From UMGS1649 sp964481385 (GTDB lineage Bacteria; Bacillota; Clostridia; TANB77; CAG-465), in assembly GCA_964481385.1 (NCBI GenBank), contig CAYZTN010000004.1, forward strand, positions 1-43,702: a stretch of 43,702 nt of DNA. The letters run 5' to 3'. The notes under the pieces were generated by a model that saw only the letters and a list, made by a program, of their open reading frames with translations, was not told where the DNA came from and did no database searches. A program made the translations under genes and the position numbers. This document shows positions 18,921-26,712 of this stretch, piece by piece; positions within the stretch are counted from its first letter, which is position 1; every line of letters starts with the position of its first letter.

Positions 18921-18934
18921 TGGCAAATGTGCCA
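18921..18934. promoter_or_regulatory. Palindrome TGGCA-N4-TGCCA, possible operator
   Basis: TGGCAAATGTGCCA lies in the leader of the minus-strand small gene, just upstream of its ribosome site. A perfect 5-bp inverted repeat with a 4-base spacer could bind a dimeric repressor or form a small RNA hairpin. Confidence 0.3.
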
Positions 18935-18962
18935 ATTTAAAATAAATATATTATTTAAATAT

Positions 18963-18991
18963 ATTATACCACAATTTATATATTTATTCAA
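18963..18991 (-). promoter_or_regulatory. Promoter of the 51-aa minus-strand gene
   Basis: On the minus strand: TTGAAT (18991-18986), a 17-bp spacer and TATAAT (18968-18963). Transcription would start about 50 bases before the ATG at 18906. Confidence 0.7.
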
Positions 18992-18997
18992 ATTTGC

Positions 18998-19026
18998 TTG
19001 CGTCGTAGAAATTTCTTTGATATAAT
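18998..19026 (+). promoter_or_regulatory. Promoter of the S1-domain gene
   Basis: TTGCGT (18998-19003), a 17-bp spacer and TATAAT (19021-19026). It is back-to-back with the minus-strand promoter, forming a divergent control region, and lies about 40 bases before the ATG at 19068. Confidence 0.65.
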
Positions 19027-19067
19027 ATGGTTAAATTAATTGTGGACATAAGAAGGGAAGAGGTTTT

Positions 19068-19868
19068 ATGGGTAAAAAACCAAGGAAGAACGTAGGTTTA
19101 AAAAATAAGTGTTCATTGGAAGATTTAAAGAAAGCTTATGAAAAAAAGCAGGTTTTTGATGTATATGTAGAAGATGTGGATGGTGAATACAATTTACATT
19201 GTACTTTAGCAGATGGAATACATGGAATAATGCCAAGAGAAGAAGTATCTTCAATAGTTGAAGATGATGGACTAGTTGATAGTGAACTTTGCATGAAGAA
19301 AAAAGGAAAAGTTATGCAAGCTTGTATTATTGAGTTAGAAGTAGAAGAAGAAAGTGTCAAAAAAGTAGTACTATCTAAAAAAGAATTAGAACTTAAAGTA
19401 AGAAAATGGATGTATAACAATTTAAAACCAGGAATGAGGCTTAAAGGTGTAGTTAGAGGAATGACTGATTATGCAGCGTTTGTAGATGTTGGTGGTGGAG
19501 TAACAGGCTTTTTAAAGTCAGAAGATATAGCTTATGTTAGACCACAAAAAGTATCAGATAAATTAAAGTTAGGACAAAGGTTAGAAGCTGTTGTAAAATC
19601 ATTCGATAGAGATACGGGAAATATAGAGTTGTCACTAAAAGAGTTGTTGCCTAAATTTGAAGATAGAACAAAAGACATTAAAGAAGGAGATATAGTAGAA
19701 GGCGTTGTAATAGTAAAAAATAGGCATGGATTAATAGTAGAGTTAAAAGGTGATTTAGTTGGCATGGCGGAACATGTTAGTGGTATAGAAGTAGGAATGA
19801 AAGTAATTGTTCATATAAGAAGAATAATACCAGAAAAAGAAAAAATAAAACTAGACATAATAGGATAG
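19068..19868 (+). CDS. S1 RNA-binding domain protein (RpsA-like)
   Basis: A 266-residue cytoplasmic protein built of S1-type OB folds. The central repeat (about 117-190) is clearest: LKPGMRLKGVVRGMTDYAAF, then VDVGGGVTGFL and DRDTGNIELSLKE. The third (about 203-264) has IKEGDIVEGVVIVKNRHGLI, and the N-terminal one is degenerate. Short RpsA-like proteins of this kind occur in Bacillota and bind mRNA or ribosomes. The ATG is preceded by AAGGGAAGAGG. It has its own promoter and probably is not part of the secretion machine. The next gene follows after 71 bases and could be read from the same promoter. Confidence 0.8.
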   Translation: MGKKPRKNVGLKNKCSLEDLKKAYEKKQVFDVYVEDVDGEYNLHCTLADGIHGIMPREEVSSIVEDDGLVDSELCMKKKGKVMQACIIELEVEEESVKKVVLSKKELELKVRKWMYNNLKPGMRLKGVVRGMTDYAAFVDVGGGVTGFLKSEDIAYVRPQKVSDKLKLGQRLEAVVKSFDRDTGNIELSLKELLPKFEDRTKDIKEGDIVEGVVIVKNRHGLIVELKGDLVGMAEHVSGIEVGMKVIVHIRRIIPEKEKIKLDIIG

Positions 19869-19939
19869 TTTGTATATGTAATAAGATATGTAATTTGTTA
19901 TCTTGAATTAAAATATTAAGATTTTAGTAGGAGGAATTT

Positions 19940-20962
19940 ATGATAAACGATAAAGAAATTAGAGCAAGAGTATCACCATTTGCAGTGAGAGAAGGAGAAA
20001 TAAAAGTATTTGATGGTAAAGAAGGGTATGCTTCAATAAATCAAGTTGTATTTAAAATGGACATGGGGTATATAAGTGAACAACATGTTATGACTTTAGA
20101 AATAGTAAATGAATTTGGTTTTGTTACTTCTAGACAAGTAACACAAGTACTAGACTTTAGAGGGAAATTAGAAGATATAGAACCAGAAAAAAGGCAAGAA
20201 AGAGTTGCAAAATGGCTAGAAGATTTAACAAAGTCAAAAGTGTTATCTAGATATGCGTTTCAGACAGATGCAGGTAAAAGTTCATATAGAGTATATTCAT
20301 TGGAAAAAATAGCAACATATATATTGAAACAAAGAAACATCAATACAACTTGGCAACCAACAGATAATACAAAACCAGCTTATGCTTTAAAAAGAAAACT
20401 TGCAGGTAATCAAATAATAATAGCATATATGACAAAAGTAGCAGCATTTAAGGAAGTAGATCCAAATATACTTATGTATGCCAAAAAGTATAACGTAAAA
20501 TTTAAACCAACTGGTGGAATGGTAAAGTTAGATGCTGGAGAATATGATATAGATTTCATATTCGAAGTAGTAAGACGCCAAGAAGATTGGCAAGGAATGT
20601 TAGCAGAGAAAATACAGCTATATTCAGATTTTTATGAAAACTTTTCAAAAAATGATGCAGGTTTTTATGCTCCACCACAAATAGTATTTGTAGGTGAAGA
20701 TGTAGCACATAATGCAGAAATATTCAAAATATTAAAAAGAGTAGGATTTGTTTTAAAAGATGAAGAAATATATTTTACAACAGATATAGAGCAACTTGAA
20801 GAAGACTTGACAAAGACTATAAGCGTATTTGAATATGACAAAGAGACAAATAAATATAAGCTAGTTGAGAAAGATATGAATTTATTAAAGCCTGGTGAAA
20901 GTAGCACAGCGCGTGCAAAAATAAAAGCTAAGGGCTTTAATCCAAATGTTATAGTAGAATAG
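19940..20962 (+). CDS. Replic_Relax-like winged-helix protein
   Basis: A 340-residue soluble protein. Residues about 40-130 fit a winged helix: VNEFGFVTSRQVTQVL followed by LTKSKVLSRYAF and YRVYSLEKIATYIL. The second half has YDIDFIFEVVRRQEDWQGML, AEKIQLYSDFYEN and PQIVFVGED, which follow the pattern of the replication-relaxation family (a nuclease-like fold after the winged helix) often encoded near mobile-element transfer genes. It starts after AGGAGG at 19930-19935 and is followed 11 bases later by the tip-like pilin gene, so it is co-transcribed with it. It may control pilin expression or be a leftover of a conjugative ancestor. The catalytic residues cannot be assigned with certainty. 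Confidence 0.5.
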   Translation: MINDKEIRARVSPFAVREGEIKVFDGKEGYASINQVVFKMDMGYISEQHVMTLEIVNEFGFVTSRQVTQVLDFRGKLEDIEPEKRQERVAKWLEDLTKSKVLSRYAFQTDAGKSSYRVYSLEKIATYILKQRNINTTWQPTDNTKPAYALKRKLAGNQIIIAYMTKVAAFKEVDPNILMYAKKYNVKFKPTGGMVKLDAGEYDIDFIFEVVRRQEDWQGMLAEKIQLYSDFYENFSKNDAGFYAPPQIVFVGEDVAHNAEIFKILKRVGFVLKDEEIYFTTDIEQLEEDLTKTISVFEYDKETNKYKLVEKDMNLLKPGESSTARAKIKAKGFNPNVIVE

Positions 20963-20973
20963 GAGGGAGAGAG

Positions 20974-22893
20974 ATGTTAAAAAAGATTTGCAATGTTTTT
21001 ATTGTATTTTTATGCGTGTTAGCAGTAAAAAAAGCTGTGTATGGTGTTTCGACTTATGAACAGGATTATAGTGATATTGTGAGGTTTTTTGATATAAAGA
21101 AGCCTGAAAACTTATCGAATGCTAGGGATATTGCATTTTATATTTATGGTGATGCGATGTATGCTAGATCTGATAGAATTAAGAATTTGTATAATACTAA
21201 CCGCGCTTTATTAAATTACTGGATTAAGGTGCTGACTAAAGATGGTGGCTGGAGCAGTTGTGTGTCTTATTTGAATGAGTTAGTTTCTATAGGTGATCTT
21301 CCATTAAATAGAGTGATGGCGTTTAGCTATATTGTTAATGAGAAGTTGGTTTCCCTGGAAAGAAAATTGGTTGATCAAGGAGTAATTACTAATGGGGAAG
21401 CTTTGTATAGAGCGTATATGAGAGCTTGGCGCGGTGTTCCTCATTTGACTGGTCCGGGTGCAGTTGGCAGTTCTTCATTGTATAATAAGCAGATTGCGTT
21501 GTATATATCGAGTCGATATTTTTATCTGCAAAACTGGGAGGATGTTCGCGCCAATGTTACTCAAACAGGGGAGTTCCTTGGGGTAAACCTTTGGAGAGAT
21601 TATGAAAATTCGTTGAGTAATTCATCAGATGACTTCTGGGATCTGAACATTACGTACAAAAGTTTTCTTGAGAAGTATATAAAGAGTAGAGGTACCAATA
21701 TATTTAATGCGGGCGTTGCTTCTTCTGGCCGTTATGACCAGAATATGTTGAAATTTGTATGGGATATTAAACAGCAGGTATTGCCTGTTTATGTTGTAGG
21801 TTTGCAGCTGGAAGATAAGGTTTCATTGATTAATTATGAAGATACAAGTTCTGAGCTTGTTGTGCCCAAAGATGATTTTATTATTTTTCGTCCGAGGATT
21901 GAACCCGGGCAAACCAATTATACATCTTATACTACTACAGAAGTAAAAGAAAATGGCTATGTTAAATTTTCTTTTAATCGAGTAGCAGATACAACTTACT
22001 ACTTCAGAGTAAATGAATATGTCTTCTATGTTTTAGAATGTTTTGACGAAGAGAAAGGCCTTTTTGATAGTGGGGGGGTTTCTCAGAACTTCTCTGAGGC
22101 GGTTACGGTTAACCAATGCGTTTCCCCAACAATTAAAGAGACATTGACTTATGATCAATATAGCGATTATGTGACCCAAGGTATTATCGATTGGAAGAAT
22201 GATTTTGATTGGGTCAAATACCAAGGTTGGAAACCAGAAGAAGGAAATGGTTCTAAAGGAGTAGATTGGACTATTTCTAGCTCTTCTAGCTCTTCTAGCT
22301 CTTCTAGCTCTTCTAGCTCTGGTTATGTTTACGATTATACTCAATGTAAAGATGGTTGGTGGAGGTGTGCTTGGAATTTTTTGAACGCTGGTTCATATAG
22401 CACAAATACTCAGTTTGGAGCTAATTCAGAGGTAAGCAAGGAACTTAGTCAAATAAAAGATACACTATCAACAGTTGGTAATATTATATTTCTTCTAGTA
22501 ACTGCATATTTAGGTGTAAAATATATTTGGGGAGGCGTAGATAGTAAGTATAGTGTAAAAAATAGTTTACTAACATTGGTAGTAGCAGCAATAGTATTTT
22601 ATGGCTGGGGAGCAGTAACAGATATATTAGATGTAAAGGATTTACTAACAGGTGAGTCCGCTGCTTTCGGAGTGGACAGTATGGTATACAGAATATATAA
22701 CACCATAATGTATATAATTAACGTAGCGGCTGTAGCTGGAATTATATATATTGGTATAAGGTATATGATGGCAGGAGCAGAAGGAAAATCAGAGTTAAAG
22801 TTAAAAGCAATACCAGTAATTATGGGTGTTATAATGGTATACGGAACAGTAAACTTGATTAACTTCATATTAAATATAGTAGGCGCGTTGTGA
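20974..22893 (+). CDS. Large tip-like protein: ectodomain, Ser linker and two C-terminal pilin domains
   Basis: A 639-residue protein. After a signal peptide (about 1-24) comes a unique extracellular region (25-430) with aromatic, Asn-rich sequence and no family I recognise. A polyserine linker at about 434-449, encoded by 9-base repeats, leads to two consecutive pilin-like modules: LLVTAYLGVKYIWGGVDSKY with its second helix (about 490-555), and IIYIGIRYMMAGAEGKSELK with its second helix (575-637). Each has the two-helix/basic-loop layout of the small VirB2-like pilins. It may be a tip or adhesive subunit anchored by the pilin modules. Codons in the ectodomain include many CTG, CGC and GGC, unlike the neighbours, suggesting exchange of this part. 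AGGAGGG at 20961-20967 precedes the ATG. Confidence 0.7.
   Translation: MLKKICNVFIVFLCVLAVKKAVYGVSTYEQDYSDIVRFFDIKKPENLSNARDIAFYIYGDAMYARSDRIKNLYNTNRALLNYWIKVLTKDGGWSSCVSYLNELVSIGDLPLNRVMAFSYIVNEKLVSLERKLVDQGVITNGEALYRAYMRAWRGVPHLTGPGAVGSSSLYNKQIALYISSRYFYLQNWEDVRANVTQTGEFLGVNLWRDYENSLSNSSDDFWDLNITYKSFLEKYIKSRGTNIFNAGVASSGRYDQNMLKFVWDIKQQVLPVYVVGLQLEDKVSLINYEDTSSELVVPKDDFIIFRPRIEPGQTNYTSYTTTEVKENGYVKFSFNRVADTTYYFRVNEYVFYVLECFDEEKGLFDSGGVSQNFSEAVTVNQCVSPTIKETLTYDQYSDYVTQGIIDWKNDFDWVKYQGWKPEEGNGSKGVDWTISSSSSSSSSSSSSSSGYVYDYTQCKDGWWRCAWNFLNAGSYSTNTQFGANSEVSKELSQIKDTLSTVGNIIFLLVTAYLGVKYIWGGVDSKYSVKNSLLTLVVAAIVFYGWGAVTDILDVKDLLTGESAAFGVDSMVYRIYNTIMYIINVAAVAGIIYIGIRYMMAGAEGKSELKLKAIPVIMGVIMVYGTVNLINFILNIVGAL
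22275..22319 (+). repeat. In-frame 9-base repeat TTCTAGCTC x5 (polyserine linker)
   Basis: Five perfect copies of TTCTAGCTC encode part of a Ser15 linker between the ectodomain and the pilin modules. Copy-number change would lengthen or shorten the stalk by three residues per unit without breaking the frame. Confidence 0.95.
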
Positions 22894-22910
22894 CAATAAA
22901 CTTAAGAAAA

Positions 22911-22950
22911 GGGTTGGAATAGAATAATATTTTCTTTCCAACCCATATTT
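22911..22950 (+). terminator. Intrinsic terminator after the tip-like pilin gene
   Basis: GGGTTGGAA (22911-22919) pairs with TTCCAACCC (22936-22944) over a 16-base loop, followed by ATATTTT. It closes the Replic_Relax/tip gene unit. Confidence 0.75.
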
Positions 22951-22952
22951 TA

Positions 22953-23174
22953 GCGCGATAGTTATGGCGTTTAACGGAGTGATAAGTATGGCAGAAAAAG
23001 TTTTATTGCAAGAAGTCATAACATGAGAAATCTGAAGGACTGAACAAAAAAGAGATCCAGTATTTTATTAAACCAATATGATAGAGTTCATATTTAATAT
23101 AAATTGAACCGCCGTATGTCGAACGGTACGGTGGTGTGAGAGAGAATAAATAAAGTAATTATTCTTTACTCGAT
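22953..23174 (+). mobile_element. Group II intron remnant without reverse transcriptase
   Basis: The 3' part holds a domain V-like hairpin (23106-23140): ACCGCCGTA pairs with TACGGTGGT, followed by GTGTGAGAG, and then a domain VI-like hairpin AGAATAA/TTATTCT and the ending TACTCGAT. This order is what I know from the 3' end of clostridial ltrA-type introns. The 5' side begins GCGCGATAGTT, close to a GUGYG boundary, and contains a CTGAAGGACTGAAC segment. About 220 bases is too short for a full ribozyme, and no intron-encoded protein is present, so it is a deleted copy. It sits just after a terminator stem. Confidence 0.5.
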
Positions 23175-23189
23175 TAGAAAGGTAGCAGT

Positions 23190-24845
23190 ATGGAAAAAAA
23201 GTATATTAGCACTAGTAGGTATAAAAAAGTATCTAGCGAAAGTAGAAAAAGAAGAAGTGACAACATTTCTAAAAAAATAAGAAATAGCAATAATATAATA
23301 AAGAACGAAGGTATAAAAGAAGTAGAGAAAAAGAACACTGTATCAGAGAATAAACGAAGAAAGAAAAAAACAAATAAAAATAACAAATTAACACTGGTAC
23401 TTTCAATTTGCGTTGTAGTTTTAGCTTTATGTGCTTTAAGACTTACTTTAAAAGATGAAAACGAACCTTTTTTAAATATATTTGGAGTAAAAGTAGAAAA
23501 AAACATAGACAAGATTGATATAGCAGTAGTAGATAACGTAGATATCCTAGACAGCAATTCAAAGAATGTAGTACTTACAGAACTAAACAATTATACAAAT
23601 GGAGTATTAGTTAAAGTTACAGACAAATATGAAATAGAATATGAGTTGTTAGAAGATGTCCAAAAAGAAAGTAATAGCGTATATATATTAAAAATATCAA
23701 ATAAAAATTCTTTAACAGCAAGTGTACTAAAATCACGTTTTAACGCATATATGGACAAAAGTTCAAAGTATTATGCAAACTGTGATAATATACAAAGCGT
23801 TGAAGAGATTGATTCCAAAACAGTCAAGATAACATTAAAAAAAGAAGATCCGCTATTTGTTTATCGCCTTCAATTACCAGTAAACTTTTCAACTACCAAC
23901 ACAGGAATATATGCCGTTAATACAATTAGAGGAGCAAGTAACAAAGTGGCATATATAAAAAAAGAATATGTAGATGTCCCAGCGCCTCAAAGTATATCAT
24001 TAACAAGTATAAAAAGTGATGAAGAAGCACTTGAAATGTTAAAAAACGAAACGCTTAACATGTTTTTTACAGATAGTTATGATATATCAGAAAAGATTGG
24101 AAAAACAGATGTAGATATTCGATCATATTTAAACGGAAAATGCCTATTTTTATTCGGCAATCCAGCCTCAAAAGCTTTTTCAAAAAAAGAAGTACGACAG
24201 GCGATTGCATATAGCATAGATAGAGAAAAAATACGAAAAGAAGTATATCTAAACTCCGGTACTGTTATAGACATACCAGAAATATATGCAGATGTAAAGT
24301 TTAAATATGATATATATGCTGCTGAGAATATTTTGCTTGCTGCAGGTTACAGCATGAAAAATTCAAATCTTGTTAAAGGTGGAGAAAAATTAGAACTCAT
24401 CATGCTGGTAAATAAATCAGACGAAACAAAAGTAAAAGTAGCGACATATATAAAAGAGGATTTAGAACAAATTGGAGTTGGTGTAAAAATAAAACTAATA
24501 GCAAATACGGATATAGAAAAGGAAATAAAACAAAAAAATTATGACTTAGTTTTGGCAGATATTTCATTAAATGAAAATCCAGATATTACTTTTATTGAAG
24601 AATATATAAATGTGTCAGATAAAATAAATGAAAATATAACTGAAATATCAAATGCGTCGAGCATATCAGATACGATAGAAAAAGTGTCTAGCTTAATCCA
24701 GAGTATGTCAGATGAGGTAGTTTGCATAGGAATACATGCAGACACCACATATATGGTAAGCAATAAAGGTTTAAACAAGTTTTCTAATATAAAATATATG
24801 AATATATTTAGAGATTTACTAGAAAATAAGAATGCACAAATTTAA
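23190..24845 (+). CDS. Membrane-anchored SBP5 (OppA-like) solute-binding protein
   Basis: A 551-residue protein with a very basic cytoplasmic tail (1-66), one membrane helix (67-86) and an extracytoplasmic domain. The domain has hallmarks of family 5 solute-binding proteins: FSKKEVRQAIAYSIDREKI, AAENILLAAGYSM and YDLVLADISLNENPD. Normal OppA-type proteins are lipoproteins, about 500-550 residues in the mature part, and linked to ABC transporter genes; here there is no lipobox, no transporter gene nearby, and the domain is somewhat short. It may bind a peptide signal or be a structural use of the fold by the pilus system. The start follows AAAGGTAG at 23178-23185. The C-terminus lies beside a transposase gene and may have been shortened by its insertion. 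Confidence 0.65.
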   Translation: MEKKYISTSRYKKVSSESRKRRSDNISKKIRNSNNIIKNEGIKEVEKKNTVSENKRRKKKTNKNNKLTLVLSICVVVLALCALRLTLKDENEPFLNIFGVKVEKNIDKIDIAVVDNVDILDSNSKNVVLTELNNYTNGVLVKVTDKYEIEYELLEDVQKESNSVYILKISNKNSLTASVLKSRFNAYMDKSSKYYANCDNIQSVEEIDSKTVKITLKKEDPLFVYRLQLPVNFSTTNTGIYAVNTIRGASNKVAYIKKEYVDVPAPQSISLTSIKSDEEALEMLKNETLNMFFTDSYDISEKIGKTDVDIRSYLNGKCLFLFGNPASKAFSKKEVRQAIAYSIDREKIRKEVYLNSGTVIDIPEIYADVKFKYDIYAAENILLAAGYSMKNSNLVKGGEKLELIMLVNKSDETKVKVATYIKEDLEQIGVGVKIKLIANTDIEKEIKQKNYDLVLADISLNENPDITFIEEYINVSDKINENITEISNASSISDTIEKVSSLIQSMSDEVVCIGIHADTTYMVSNKGLNKFSNIKYMNIFRDLLENKNAQI

Positions 24846-24848
24846 AAA

Positions 24849-26087
24849 ATGTTTATCTACCCGTAAATAGTAACAGCAATTAAAAATATTCCGGATAGGC
24901 AAATAATAAGGAAACTAGAAAAAATGAGAAAAAACGGGAGAAACGATTGGCCTGTTGTAGCTATGTGGAATTCATTTGTAGCTAGTTTTGTTTTTAATCA
25001 TAGAAGCGTTAGTGACTTGTTAAGGGAGCTATCTCGAAATAGTCAATTAAGGAACATATGTGGATTTGAGCCAAAATATGTTAAAAAAGAGGATGAAACA
25101 GTAAAAATATATATCGTTCCAAGTGAAGCTGCGAATACAAGATTTCTAACTAACTTGATGAAATGTACTGAAGAAATTTCAAAAGCTTTTGAAGAGTTAA
25201 ATAATTATATGTATTTAAATTTAAAAAAATATGGAGAAGACTTAGCAGGAGATGGTAAAGCTATAGATTCATTTGCAAAATCGAATGGTAGTGGAAAAGA
25301 CAGAAGAAGTGACAAAGAGGCTAATTGGGCAGTAAAGAAATATACAGAAAGCACAAATGATAAAGGCGAGAAAGTTATTAAAAAGAAAACTTGGTTTGGA
25401 TATAGACTGCATTTAATAGTAGATGCTACATATGAATTGCCAGTTGCATATAAAGTTACAAAAGCTTCAAATAGCGAGAAAATAGAAATGGAAAAAATGT
25501 TAAAGGACTTGAAAGAAAGAAGAGGAAATGTGTTGAAGGTAGCCAAAAACTTTTATGCAGACAAAGGTTACGATTATACAAACTTGATAGAATTTTTAGA
25601 AGATAATGACATTAGTCCAGTAATAGATATACAAAATCACTGGACTAATGGCGAAGAGACAAAACAATATAAAGACACAGACATAGTATATACATATGAT
25701 GGCAATGTGTATTTAGTAGATGATTTTGCTAAAAAAATAAAATTAGCATATGCTGGTTATGATAAAAAAACAAAAACATTAAGATATAAGTTGCCAGTAT
25801 ATATGAAAGATAATAGAGTATTTAGAATAAAAATAGAAGAAGATATAAGGATATTTACGCCAATAGCTAGAGATAGTAAGAAATGGAAAAGAGAATACAA
25901 AAAGAGAACAAGCGTAGAAAGAGCAAATGGAAGACTTGATAGAGATTATGGCTTTGAAGTACATACTATACGAGGTAAAGCAAAAATGGAATTGTTCGTT
26001 GGAATGGCATTTTTAGTGCAATTAAGCATGGCTAAAGGAAAAATAGAAGCAAACAAAAAAGAACATTTAGCAGCATTGGTAGTATAA
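24849..26087 (+). pseudogene. DDE transposase (IS4/IS5 superfamily) with early nonsense codon
   Basis: The frame from ATG 24849 reads MFIYP, then TAA (24864-24866), then continues IVTAIKNIPDRQIIRKLEKM without interruption into the long open frame from ATG 24924 (387 codons). The segment IPDRQIIRKLEKMRKNGRND continues the DUF772-type N-terminal domain upstream of that ATG, so the gene appears to carry one nonsense mutation. Catalytic residues are visible: GDGKAID, FYADKGYDY and TSVERANGRLDR, matching the D-D-E triad of DDE_Tnp_1. No ribosome site precedes 24924. The element belongs to the IS4/IS5-like superfamily; exact family not determined. It lies between the SBP5 gene and a 670-base non-coding stretch. 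Confidence 0.7.
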
Positions 26088-26138
26088 AGTAAGATACCGG
26101 TAACCTTAAAAAAGCCTATTTTTGAGTAGGTTGAGTTG

Positions 26139-26179
26139 TTATGCACAAAAATTGAAAAAGTGGGAGCCAGTTATCCACA
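26139..26179 (+). other. Two DnaA-box-like 9-mers
   Basis: TTATGCACA (26139-26147) and TTATCCACA (26171-26179) both match TTATNCACA in the same orientation, 32 bases apart, in AT-rich non-coding DNA. They may be chance or a DnaA-responsive site. No replication initiator or iteron array is beside them. Confidence 0.3.
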
Positions 26180-26290
26180 ATTATAAAAAATGGTAAAGTA
26201 TAAATTAAAAATAAGGATTTTTTTGTTGCCCAAATATGTTTGCTTTTTAAACAAAATTTCTACAGCGTAAAAAATTCACTTAAAGAAGGG

Positions 26291-26665
26291 CAGGATAAAA
26301 TCACAAAACTAGGTTTTGAAGGACATTAGGTAACATAATTTCAAAACAGACTGTGAAATAGCTAGAAATTTTTAAGGAGAAATTGACATAATTTAAGACC
26401 TCCCAAAAAAATAAACATGCCAAATATGATGTTTAAAGAAGTTGAAAACAGAGTTTTATAACAATATCAAAAAAATTTAAATGTTATTAGAAAGTTGCGC
26501 TGATAATGCTAAAATAAAAATGTCATAAAGCCTACATAATTATTTTAGTATTATCATACGAACTTTGGAAAATATTTTTTAACTACATTGGAAGAGCTAT
26601 ATAGCGATACGCAAAGTTTATGTAAACTCATGACTCTTAAAATTGATTTTTGTGATTTTATCCTG
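26291..26665. mobile_element. MITE with 18-bp perfect terminal inverted repeats and 9-bp target duplication
   Basis: CAGGATAAAATCACAAAA (26291-26308) is perfectly inverted at 26648-26665. Both sides are flanked by the identical 9-mer AAAGAAGGG (26282-26290 and 26666-26674), the expected target duplication. The 375-base interior has no credible gene. The element is non-autonomous and would need a transposase acting on the same ends; the damaged transposase nearby cannot be assigned to it. Its right end lies two bases from a promoter -35 element. Confidence 0.85.
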
Positions 26666-26675
26666 AAAGAAGGGC

Positions 26676-26704
26676 TAGACAAACTTGAATTTTAATGATA
26701 GAAT
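26676..26704 (+). promoter_or_regulatory. Promoter of the extended pilin gene
   Basis: TAGACA (26676-26681), a 17-bp spacer and TAGAAT (26699-26704). The MITE target duplication ends at 26674, immediately before the -35 element, so the insertion may have changed upstream activation. Confidence 0.5.
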
Positions 26705-26712
26705 TGATTAAT

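Noticed and set aside
22072..22078. G7 run in the tip-like gene as a second phase switch
   Set aside because: Seven G encode Gly-Gly in a fully open frame; shorter and less mutable than G10, and no alternative product is suggested.
22033..22344. Minus-strand frame with ARR repeats
   Set aside because: It is the shadow of the TTCTAGCTC polyserine repeat in the tip-like gene.
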